This document shows positions 1 through 6,345 of a stretch of 13,817 nucleotides of DNA, piece by piece. Origin of the DNA: Pseudomonadota bacterium. GTDB taxonomy: Bacteria; Pseudomonadota; Alphaproteobacteria; Rhizobiales; Rhizobiaceae. Location of the stretch: assembly GCA_023399635.1 (NCBI GenBank), contig JAEWOP010000101.1:1-13817 (forward strand), written 5' to 3'. Numbering within the stretch: the stretch's first letter is position 1; each line of letters begins with the position of its first letter. Made by a program: the position numbers and the translations under genes. A model generated the notes under the pieces. It had not been told where the DNA came from. It did not search any database and saw only the letters and a list, made by a program, of their open reading frames with translations.

Positions 1-485
1 CCCCAGAACTCACCGCTTTCATCCGGTTTTCCGTCAACGTAATAGGCATTTATCGGTTGGATGGCGGTTCCCTCTGGTGCCTTGGCAAGATCAGGAATGT
101 AGACGACCTGTGCGCCGATCGCGCGCCCACGCATCCTGGACCGCTCCGTAGGTCCCGCTGGATCCAGCACTGTCACCTGAACGAGATCCGGCTGCTCCGT
201 CTGCTGGACCTTGCGCGCCACCCGAAGAGCCGTCTTGAGCCTGGAGATCCCGTCTGCCTGTCCGTCCGCGGTCACGTATTTGCGGATCCAGTAGCGGTCG
301 GCCTTCTTGATCTTGACGGTCTCGACCGTCGTGCATTCCAGGCCGTTGATAGAAGAGTAGGACGGACCAAGAAGCTAATCCGCTCCGATGAAGACCGCCG
401 CGACGCCGCTACCACCACCCAGGATCGTGACGCCGCCGATGATCAGGAGAAATGTCCGCGATAGCCGGATCTTGAAACCCTTCAC
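1..485 (-). pseudogene. membrane-anchored protein of unknown function, interrupted by in-frame TAG, cut off at window edge
   Basis: Read on the minus strand from a GTG at 485-483, the frame gives 36 codons encoding a short basic N-terminus and one hydrophobic segment (about residues 11-34, beginning FLLIIGGVTI). It then meets TAG at 377-375. The same frame continues for 124 sense codons to the window edge, with protein-like composition (for example KKADRYWIRKYVTADG, then MRGRAIGAQVVYIPD). This reads as one N-terminally anchored protein broken by a nonsense codon, not two genes, because no good start follows the stop. A GGAG lies 8 nt upstream of the GTG; another in-frame GTG is at 518. I do not recognise the family and assign no function. 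It is divergent from sitA. A sequencing error, or a separate downstream gene starting outside the window's view, cannot be excluded. Confidence 0.62.
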
Positions 486-599
486 GCGACGAACTCCGAC
501 ATGACTACTCCACTTCACGCAGCACTGGATGGAATGGTGCCACCTTCGCGCATTCTCCTTTAGAAACTTCTAAGGCCATCTACTTTGCCCATCGTCTTA

Positions 600-616
600 T
601 TGCGAATGATTTGCAA
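600..616. promoter_or_regulatory. Mur/Fur box 1 upstream of sitA
   Basis: The 17-bp imperfect palindrome TTGCGAATGATTTGCAA fits the rhizobial Fur/Mur operator pattern of TTGC and GCAA arms around an AT-rich centre. It ends 5 bp before the -35 of the sitA promoter and differs by one base from box 2. In Rhizobium the manganese-sensing Fur homologue Mur represses sitABCD through two such sites. Binding here is inferred. Confidence 0.8.
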
Positions 617-621
617 AAGCA

Positions 622-649
622 TTGACAGCGGAGGTTTTGCCTCTAGGTT
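622..649 (+). promoter_or_regulatory. sitA sigma-70-type promoter
   Basis: A perfect -35 TTGACA (622-627) is followed after 16 bp by a weak -10 TAGGTT (644-649); an alternative -10 is TTAGAT at 648-653. Transcription would start near 656-660, inside Mur box 2, leaving a leader of about 25 nt before the ATG at 682. The -10 is poor, so only the -35 and the flanking operators make the call convincing. Confidence 0.55.
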
Positions 650-652
650 AGA

Positions 653-669
653 TTGCGAATGAATTGCAA
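653..669. promoter_or_regulatory. Mur/Fur box 2 overlapping sitA transcription start
   Basis: TTGCGAATGAATTGCAA repeats box 1 with a single base change, 53 bp further on (about five helical turns, same face). It covers the predicted start of transcription, so a bound repressor would block RNA polymerase directly. With box 1 it brackets the promoter. Confidence 0.8.
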
Positions 670-681
670 CAGGCTACTTGC

Positions 682-1578
682 ATGACCCCGTCAGTTAATG
701 GTTTCGCTTCTCTTTTCGTGACACTGGCTTTGGCACTGCCCTCCGCGGCTTCCGCGCAAGAGAAACCCAAGGTGGTCACCACCTTCACCATCATCGCCGA
801 CATGGCCCGCAATGTTGCAGGCGACGCGGCCGACGTGGAAAGCATCACCAAGCCTGGAGCCGAGATCCACAACTACCAGCCCACTCCCCGGGACATCCTG
901 CGTGCCCGTGACGCCGACCTCGTGCTGCGCAATGGGCTGAACCTTGAGCTTTGGTTCGAAAAGTTCCTCGTCAACCTCGGTGACGCGCCGAGCGTGACAG
1001 TATCCGATGGCGTCGATCCCCTGCCCATCGCTGGTGGCTCGTATGAGGGGAAGCCCAACCCGCATGCCTGGATGTCGCCCGAGAACGCGATCATCTACGT
1101 GGAGAACATCCGCAAAGGACTGACGGAGATCGATCCGGAAAATGCTGAGACTTACGCAGCGAATGCGAAGGCTTACAGCCAGGAGATCCGCGCCGCGATT
1201 GAGCCAATCCGCGAAAAGCTCGACAGCGTTCCGAAGAACCAGCGCTGGCTGGTAACAAGCGAAGGCGCCTTCTCCTACCTCGCCCGTGACTTCGGCCTGA
1301 GGGAGCTTTACCTCTGGCCGGTAAATGCCGACGGCCAGGGAACGCCGCAACAGGTTCGTGCCGTTATCGACGCAGTGGAGCAGAATGGCATCACTGTGAT
1401 CTTCAGCGAGAGTACCGTTTCATCCGATCCTGCCGAGCAGGTGGCGCGCGAAACCGGCGCCCGGTATGGCGGCGTGCTCTACGTCGATTCTCTCAGCGAA
1501 GAAGGTGGTGCGGTTCCAACTTACCTCGACCTTCTCAGCGTGACGGCCAATACAATCGCTGAAGGTCTTGCCGGATGA
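682..1578 (+). CDS. sitA: SitA, periplasmic Mn(II)/Fe(II)-binding protein of an ABC importer
   Basis: Solute-binding protein of the ZnuA/SitA/PsaA cluster A-I family, 298 aa from the ATG at 682. It captures Mn(II), possibly Fe(II), in the periplasm and delivers it to SitCD. A signal peptide covers about residues 1-25, ending ASA before QEKP. The four metal ligands expected in the family are visible: His63 (IHNYQ), His128 (NPHAW), Glu194 (TSEGAFSYL) and Asp269 (YVDSL). This His-His-Glu-Asp set, with no His-rich loop, is typical of manganese/iron rather than zinc binders. A frame extension to a TTG at 664 is rejected because it lies inside Mur box 2 and would add residues ahead of a normal signal peptide. 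It is the first gene of sitABCD; its stop overlaps sitB by 4 bp (ATGA). Confidence 0.93.
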   Translation: MTPSVNGFASLFVTLALALPSAASAQEKPKVVTTFTIIADMARNVAGDAADVESITKPGAEIHNYQPTPRDILRARDADLVLRNGLNLELWFEKFLVNLGDAPSVTVSDGVDPLPIAGGSYEGKPNPHAWMSPENAIIYVENIRKGLTEIDPENAETYAANAKAYSQEIRAAIEPIREKLDSVPKNQRWLVTSEGAFSYLARDFGLRELYLWPVNADGQGTPQQVRAVIDAVEQNGITVIFSESTVSSDPAEQVARETGARYGGVLYVDSLSEEGGAVPTYLDLLSVTANTIAEGLAG

Positions 1579-2471
1579 TCATGGGAACGGCAAAGCCACA
1601 GGCGGATGGCCTTGCGGTCAACGACATCACGGTTGCCTATCGCAACGGACTGACGGCATTGCGTCACGCCAGCTTCTCGGTCCCGAAGGGAACGATCACG
1701 GCACTTGTCGGCGTCAACGGCGCCGGCAAGTCGACGCTTTTCAAGGCGATCATGGGCTTTGTACCGCTTTCCGAGGGCAGCGTCCAGATCCTTGGGATAC
1801 CGGCACGTGATGCGCTGAAGAAGAACCTCGTCGCCTACGTGCCCCAGGCCGAAGAGGTCGACTGGAATTTCCCGGTTCTGGTTGAGGACGTCGTGATGAT
1901 GGGCCGCTACGGCCACATGAACTTCCTGCGTATCCCTAAACGCCGCGACCATGAGATGGTGGCAGAGGCGCTTGAGCGGGTGGGTATGACGGACTTCCGC
2001 AAGCGGCAGATCGGCGAGCTTTCCGGCGGCCAGCGCAAGCGCGTCTTCCTCGCCCGAGCCTTGGCGCAGGAAGGTCAGATCATCCTTCTCGACGAACCCT
2101 TCACCGGCGTGGACGTGACAACGGAAGAGCAGATCATCGAGCTTCTGCGCAGCCTGCGCGACGAAGGCCGGGTGATGCTGGTTTCCACTCACAATCTCGG
2201 CAGTGTTCCTGACTTCTGCGACCGCACCGTCTTCGTCAAGGGAACCGTGCTCGCCTACGGCAAGACGGAGGACACCTTCAACGAGGAAAACCTCGAGAAG
2301 GCCTTCGGCGGCGTGCTTCGCCACTTCATCCTCGGCGGGGCAGACCTGCACGATGACGAAGACGCCCGCCACGTTCGCGTCATCACGGATGACGAACGTC
2401 CCTATGTCACATACGGCAACGGTGAGCGCAAAGCGAAGGAGCCGGTTCCGGATGTCCCAGACGCTTCTTGA
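1575..2471 (+). CDS. sitB: SitB, ATPase of the Mn(II)/Fe(II) ABC importer
   Basis: Cytoplasmic ATP-binding subunit, 298 aa, which powers metal import by SitCD. All ABC ATPase motifs are intact: Walker A GVNGAGKST (46-54), Q-loop Gln91 in YVPQAEEVDW, signature LSGGQ (149-153), Walker B ILLDEP (170-175) with catalytic Glu174, and H-loop His206 in STHNL. The C-terminal 40 residues are acidic and carry a few His residues (DLHDDEDARH). The ATG at 1575 overlaps the sitA stop as ATGA, suggesting translational coupling; a second ATG at 1581 is possible. The 3' end overlaps sitC by 20 bp. Confidence 0.93.
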   Translation: MIMGTAKPQADGLAVNDITVAYRNGLTALRHASFSVPKGTITALVGVNGAGKSTLFKAIMGFVPLSEGSVQILGIPARDALKKNLVAYVPQAEEVDWNFPVLVEDVVMMGRYGHMNFLRIPKRRDHEMVAEALERVGMTDFRKRQIGELSGGQRKRVFLARALAQEGQIILLDEPFTGVDVTTEEQIIELLRSLRDEGRVMLVSTHNLGSVPDFCDRTVFVKGTVLAYGKTEDTFNEENLEKAFGGVLRHFILGGADLHDDEDARHVRVITDDERPYVTYGNGERKAKEPVPDVPDAS

Positions 2472-3312
2472 GCCCTTCACCTATGACTACATGCTGAACG
2501 CCATCTGGGTCAGCGCGCTGGTTGGTGGCGTTTGCGGCTTCCTGTCCGCCTATCTGATGCTGAAGGGCTGGTCGCTGATCGGCGATGCTCTGTCCCACTC
2601 CATCGTGCCGGGCGTCGCTGGCGCCTATATGCTGGGCCTGCCTTTTGCGCTCGGCGCCTTTATCTCCGGAGGACTTGCCGCGGGCGCCATGCTGTTCCTC
2701 AACCAGCGCACCCGGCTGAAGGAGGATGCCATCATCGGCCTGATCTTCACCTCCTTCTTCGGGCTCGGCCTGTTCATGGTCTCGCTGTCTCCGACATCGG
2801 TGAACATCCAGACCATCGTCCTCGGTAACATTCTGGCCATCACGCCGGGCGACACCTTGCAACTGGTCATCATCGGCGGCGTGAGCCTCGTCATCCTGAT
2901 GCTCAAGTGGAAGGACCTGATGGTTGCCTTCTTCGACGAGAACCACGCGCGCTCAATTGGCCTGAAGCCCGACCTCCTGAAGGTGTTGTTCTTCACCCTG
3001 CTGGCCGCCTCCACGGTCGCCGCCCTGCAGACAGTGGGCGCCTTTCTGGTCGTTGCCATGGTGGTGACACCCGGCGCCACCGGATACCTTCTCACCGACC
3101 GCTTCGGGCGCGTCATCATGCTCGGTCTGCTGATCGGCGCGGGGACAAGTTTCTTAGGAGCCTATCTCAGTTACTTCCTCGACGGCGCTACCGGCGGCAT
3201 CATCGTTGTCCTGCAGACGCTGATCTTCCTCGCGGCATTCCTCTTTGCTCCCAAACACGGCATGCTGGCCGCCCGCCGCCGGCTGCGCAGGGCCATGGAG
3301 GAAACCGCATGA
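2452..3312 (+). CDS. sitC: SitC, membrane permease of the Mn(II)/Fe(II) ABC importer
   Basis: ABC-3 family inner-membrane permease, 286 aa, rich in hydrophobic helices (about 7-9). It shows the family segments GWSLIGDALSHSIVPGV (39-55) and FFDENHARSIGL (160-171), the latter in the cytoplasmic region expected to contact the ATPase. The start is the ATG at 2452, with GAAGGAG at 2435-2441 ten bases upstream. The same frame is open upstream, back to about 2203, but that stretch only shadows sitB. The gene begins inside sitB and its stop overlaps sitD by 4 bp. It pairs with SitD, which has the same fold and motifs. Confidence 0.92.
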   Translation: MSQTLLEPFTYDYMLNAIWVSALVGGVCGFLSAYLMLKGWSLIGDALSHSIVPGVAGAYMLGLPFALGAFISGGLAAGAMLFLNQRTRLKEDAIIGLIFTSFFGLGLFMVSLSPTSVNIQTIVLGNILAITPGDTLQLVIIGGVSLVILMLKWKDLMVAFFDENHARSIGLKPDLLKVLFFTLLAASTVAALQTVGAFLVVAMVVTPGATGYLLTDRFGRVIMLGLLIGAGTSFLGAYLSYFLDGATGGIIVVLQTLIFLAAFLFAPKHGMLAARRRLRRAMEETA

Positions 3313-4151
3313 GCGAGACGCTTCAGCTGCTGATCCTCCCCTTCCAGATCGACTTCATGCAGCGTGCCTTTCTGGTGACGCTGATGATTGCGGCCCCGAT
3401 GGCAATCCTTTCCTGCTTCCTCGTGCTGAAGGGCTGGGCGCTGATGGGGGACGCTGTCTCACACGCGGTTTTCCCTGGTATCGTTCTCGCCTACATCTTT
3501 TCCATACCGCTCGCCATCGGCGCTTTCGCCGCCGGCATGACCTGCGCGCTCGCGGCCGGCTTCCTCAAGGAAAACAGCCGCATCAAGGAAGATACGGTGC
3601 TCGGCATCGTCTTCTCCGGCATGTTCGGGCTGGGCCTCGTCCTCTACGTAAAGGTGCAGAGCGACGTGCATCTCGACCACATCCTGTTCGGCGATATGCT
3701 CGGAATCCTGCCGCGCGACCTCCTGGAGACGGGCCTGATCGCTCTGGCAGCTCTCATCTTTCTCATCGCCGTGCGCAAGGACCTCCTCGTTCAGGCTTTC
3801 GACGAACAGCACGCCAAGGCGATCGGCCTGCCGACCCGGCTTCTGCACTACGGGCTGCTGACCGTCCTGTCGCTGGCGGTCGTCGGCGCGCTCAAGGCCG
3901 TCGGCATCATACTGGCGATCGCCATGGTCGTTGCTCCCGGCGCCATTGCCTTCCTGCTGACCAGGCGGTTCGAGAGCATGCTGCTTGTCGCCGTGGCTGT
4001 CGCGCTCGGTTCAACGCTGACCGGTATCTATGCAAGCTTTCTCATCGACAGCGCGCCCGCCCCGACCATCGTGCTGGTGATGACGGCAATCTTCATCCTT
4101 GCCTTCGTGAAGACGACGCTGACCGGGAGAGGCCGAACGGCATCCACCTGA
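3309..4151 (+). CDS. sitD: SitD, second membrane permease of the Mn(II)/Fe(II) ABC importer
   Basis: ABC-3 family permease, 280 aa, paralogous to SitC and expected to form a heterodimeric channel with it. Matching motifs are KGWALMGDAVSHAVFPGI (41-58) and FDEQHAKAIGL (164-174), with hydrophobic helices throughout. The ATG at 3309 overlaps the sitC stop (ATGA) and has a strong GGAGG at 3297-3301, 7 bp upstream. It is the last gene of the operon; 66 bp further on is the end of the converging tal gene. The sequence right after sitD has no T-run, so the operon either uses the tal hairpin as a two-way terminator or ends without an intrinsic one. Confidence 0.92.
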   Translation: MSETLQLLILPFQIDFMQRAFLVTLMIAAPMAILSCFLVLKGWALMGDAVSHAVFPGIVLAYIFSIPLAIGAFAAGMTCALAAGFLKENSRIKEDTVLGIVFSGMFGLGLVLYVKVQSDVHLDHILFGDMLGILPRDLLETGLIALAALIFLIAVRKDLLVQAFDEQHAKAIGLPTRLLHYGLLTVLSLAVVGALKAVGIILAIAMVVAPGAIAFLLTRRFESMLLVAVAVALGSTLTGIYASFLIDSAPAPTIVLVMTAIFILAFVKTTLTGRGRTAST

Positions 4152-4166
4152 CACCCACAGGAACGC

Positions 4167-4192
4167 AAAACGGCCCGCCTTTCGGCGAGCCG
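4167..4192 (-). terminator. intrinsic terminator of tal, possibly shared with sitD
   Basis: Positions 4171-4192 form a hairpin with two 4-bp GC stems separated by a C/A mismatch and closed by a TTTC loop. On the minus strand it is followed by TTTTGCGTT, a short U-run, and lies 25 bp beyond the tal stop. On the plus strand no T-run follows, so termination of the sit operon here is less certain. Confidence 0.7.
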
Positions 4193-4217
4193 CTTCGAAC
4201 CACTTGATCCAGACCGA

Positions 4218-5177
4218 TCAGGCCGTTGCCAGTTCCTTTTTCACCATCTCGCGCAGTCCCACGAGATCCTTGGCAAATGAGCGAATACCTTCTGACAATT
4301 TCTCGGTTGCCATGGCATCCTCGTTGAGCATCCAGCGAAACTTCTTCTCATCGATCGGGAAGAAGGCGTCCTCTTTGATATTATCGGGCGAGAGCTTGCG
4401 CTCCAGAGTGCCCTGATCCTGATCCAGCTCGTCGAGCAGCCCGGGGCTGATCGTCAGGCGGTCGCAGCCGGCCAGCGCTTCGATCTCGCCGACATTGCGG
4501 AAGGAGGCTCCCATGACGATCGTCTCGATGCCGTTCGCCTTGTAGTAGTTGTAGATGTCGCGCACCGAGATGACGCCTGGATCTGTCTCCGACGTGTATT
4601 CCTGGCCCGTCGACTTCTTGTACCAATCAAGGATGCGACCGACGAAGGGCGAGATCAGGAATACCTTGGCGTCGGCGCAGGCGATCGCCTGGGCCTTGGA
4701 GAAGAGGAGCGTCAGGTTGCAGTCAATGCCTTCCGTCTGCAGCACTTCCGCTGCCTTGATGCCTTCCCAGGTGGACGCAAGCTTGATGAGGATGCGCTCG
4801 CGCTCGATGCCGCGCTCCTTGTAGGCTGCGATGATGCCGTGCGCCTTGGCGATCGATGCTTCCGTGTCGAAGGAGAGATCGGCATCGACTTCGGTCGAGA
4901 CGCGACCCGGAACGAGATTGGCAAGAGCAGCACCCACCGAAATCGCCAAGCGATCAGCAACCGCCGCAACGACGGCATCGGATTGCCCGTTCTGAGATTT
5001 GCCCCAAGTGATGGCTTCCTTGACTGCGTCGGCGAACATCGGCGTTCCGAGCGCTTTGAGGACGATGGTCGGATTGGTCGTGCAATCCACCGGCTTCAGC
5101 CGGGCAACCGCTTCGATATCGCCTGTGTCGGCGACGACCGTGGTCATGGAACGGAGCTGTTCGAGCTTGGAAGACAT
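4218..5177 (-). CDS. tal: transaldolase (TalB type)
   Basis: Cytoplasmic transaldolase of the non-oxidative pentose phosphate pathway, 319 aa (E. coli TalB is 317). It moves a dihydroxyacetone unit between sedoheptulose 7-phosphate and glyceraldehyde 3-phosphate to give erythrose 4-phosphate and fructose 6-phosphate. The Schiff-base lysine is Lys132 in ILIKLASTWEG, the same number as in TalB. Other active-site residues line up as Asp17, Asn35 (CTTNPT), Glu96 (STEVD), Thr156 and Ser176. The start is the ATG at 5177, with AAGGA about 10 nt upstream; the frame is open up to 5282 but the extra residues fall in the promoter. Divergent from a sugar-sensing regulator that may control it. Confidence 0.95.
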   Translation of the reverse strand: MSSKLEQLRSMTTVVADTGDIEAVARLKPVDCTTNPTIVLKALGTPMFADAVKEAITWGKSQNGQSDAVVAAVADRLAISVGAALANLVPGRVSTEVDADLSFDTEASIAKAHGIIAAYKERGIERERILIKLASTWEGIKAAEVLQTEGIDCNLTLLFSKAQAIACADAKVFLISPFVGRILDWYKKSTGQEYTSETDPGVISVRDIYNYYKANGIETIVMGASFRNVGEIEALAGCDRLTISPGLLDELDQDQGTLERKLSPDNIKEDAFFPIDEKKFRWMLNEDAMATEKLSEGIRSFAKDLVGLREMVKKELATA

Positions 5178-5241
5178 CCCGGCATATTCCTTGGGCAAAT
5201 GGTGAGTGGCTGGCGACACCACCCGATCTCGTATGGCGCGC

Positions 5242-5253
5242 TTTCTGCAGAAA
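5242..5253. promoter_or_regulatory. perfect 12-bp palindrome at the tal transcription start
   Basis: TTTCTGCAGAAA is a perfect inverted repeat placed between the predicted -10 of tal and its transcription start near 5246. Its position suits a repressor operator, and the divergent SorC-family regulator is the obvious candidate ligand. This is inferred from symmetry and location only. Confidence 0.45.
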
Positions 5254-5282
5254 CTATCATCAGTCGAAGATGGCGAAGTCAA
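5253..5282 (-). promoter_or_regulatory. tal promoter
   Basis: On the minus strand, -35 TTGACT (5282-5277), an 18-bp spacer and -10 GATAGT (5258-5253) would start transcription near 5246, giving a leader of about 69 nt before the tal ATG. The -10 matches the consensus at 4 of 6 bases, so the call is moderate. Confidence 0.45.
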
Positions 5283-5287
5283 GACAT

Positions 5288-5316
5288 TTGCGCAATTGGA
5301 TCGACATAAGTATCAT
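5288..5316 (+). promoter_or_regulatory. promoter of the SorC-family regulator
   Basis: -35 TTGCGC (5288-5293), a 17-bp spacer and -10 TATCAT (5311-5316, 5 of 6 consensus) predict a start near 5323, about 33 nt before the TTG start codon. The -35 sits within the 8-bp palindrome TTGCGCAA (5288-5295), a possible autoregulatory operator. Confidence 0.55.
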
Positions 5317-5355
5317 GCCGTCCATCTGACCAGTTCGTGCAATGCCGGAGCTTCC

Positions 5356-6345
5356 TTGGCCAAACTACGACGTGAGACACATCCCAGCATTTCTGAAGCC
5401 TCCTCGCTGCGACTCCGAGCCGCCTGGCTCTACTACAATCAGGGCCTGACGCAAAAGGATGTCGCCGAACGGCTGGGCGTCAGTCGTTCGACCGTGATCC
5501 GGATGCTGGACGAGGCTATGAAGCGATCCGAGGTGCAAATCTGGATCAATGCGGGCGTGGACGACTGCCTCTCGCTCGCCACCCGCCTGGAAGCGACCTA
5601 CGGGCTGGATGAGGCTATTGTGGTGCCGGAGCCGCGAGATGCGGGCGCAGAGGCTCTGGCGAGTGCCGTCGGACTGGCCCTTGGCCAGTTCCTGTCGGAG
5701 GTCATCCAGGACGATATGACCATCGGCGTCGGCTGGGGCCGGACCATGACGGCATCACTTGCAAGCTTTCGACCGCCGCGCCGGCAGGGCTGCAAGGTGG
5801 TGTCGCTGCTCGGCGGTATCGTGGCGGTGCATCAGACGAACCCGATCGACTACACCTGGCGACTGGCCAGCCAGTTTGGTGCCGAATGCTACATGTTCCT
5901 GGCGCCGCTGCTGGTCGATTCGGTCAAGACGAAGCGGGCGCTGATCGAGGAGTGCGGCCTGAAGGCCATCTACGAACTGGCCAATAAGATGGACCTCGCG
6001 GTCGTCAGCTGCGGCGACATCGCCCCGCGGTCCACCTCGCTTTCGGAAGGCTTCATCTCCAAGACCGAACTCAACGAACTTATTGCCGCCGGCTGCGTCT
6101 GTGACACCATGTTCAACTTTTTGGACGCGGAGGGGCGTTCCGTGCGCCACCCGATCAACGAACGGGTGATGTCCGTCGATCTCGACACGCTGAAGACCGC
6201 CAAGCACATCGTGCTCTCTTCTGGCGGCGCCCACCGGGCCCTCGCCATCCGCGCCACCATCCGCCGCATCGGCTGCAACACACTGATCACCGACGAAAGC
6301 GCGGCGCGGGAGTTGTTGCGGCTGGCTGACGAGACGAGCGCCTAG
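5356..6345 (+). CDS. SorC/DeoR-type sugar-binding transcriptional regulator
   Basis: Transcriptional regulator of 329 aa. An N-terminal helix-turn-helix (about residues 31-52, LTQKDVAERLGVSRSTVIRM) is followed by a sugar-binding domain (about 66-325) with the family segments GVGWGRTM (124-131), VSLLGG (149-154) and SSGGAHRALA (288-297). Such proteins bind a phosphorylated sugar and release or reposition on DNA. The chosen start is the TTG at 5356, with GGAG 5 bp upstream and a good promoter at 5288-5316. Longer frames from 5233 (ATG) or 5206 (GTG) would begin upstream of that promoter and read through the tal promoter. Divergence from tal suggests control of tal and of itself, perhaps also the polyol genes further right. 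The real effector is unknown. Confidence 0.85.
   Translation: MAKLRRETHPSISEASSLRLRAAWLYYNQGLTQKDVAERLGVSRSTVIRMLDEAMKRSEVQIWINAGVDDCLSLATRLEATYGLDEAIVVPEPRDAGAEALASAVGLALGQFLSEVIQDDMTIGVGWGRTMTASLASFRPPRRQGCKVVSLLGGIVAVHQTNPIDYTWRLASQFGAECYMFLAPLLVDSVKTKRALIEECGLKAIYELANKMDLAVVSCGDIAPRSTSLSEGFISKTELNELIAAGCVCDTMFNFLDAEGRSVRHPINERVMSVDLDTLKTAKHIVLSSGGAHRALAIRATIRRIGCNTLITDESAARELLRLADETSA

Noticed and set aside
375..377. TAG as a recoded codon (pyrrolysine) or programmed read-through
   Set aside because: Pyrrolysine insertion is not expected in this group, and no recoding element is recognisable next to the codon. A plain nonsense change or sequence error is simpler.
57..464. 135-codon open frame on the plus strand at the left edge
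   Set aside because: The opposite strand carries a more protein-like frame with a membrane anchor and tyrosine/valine-rich core; this frame is dominated by Arg, Asp and His and has no start signal.
656..681. A manganese riboswitch (yybP-ykoY type) in the sitA leader
   Set aside because: The predicted leader is only about 25 nt, too short for such an aptamer, and the Mur boxes already explain metal control.
4171..4192. Hairpin as a strong terminator of the sit operon
   Set aside because: On the plus strand the stem is followed by CTTCGAACC with no T-run; the T-run is on the minus strand, so it is assigned to tal, with only a possible two-way role.
5206..5355. N-terminal extension of the SorC-type regulator from GTG 5206 or ATG 5233
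   Set aside because: It runs through the predicted promoters of both tal and the regulator and encodes sequence unlike the family; TTG 5356 has a better ribosome-binding site.
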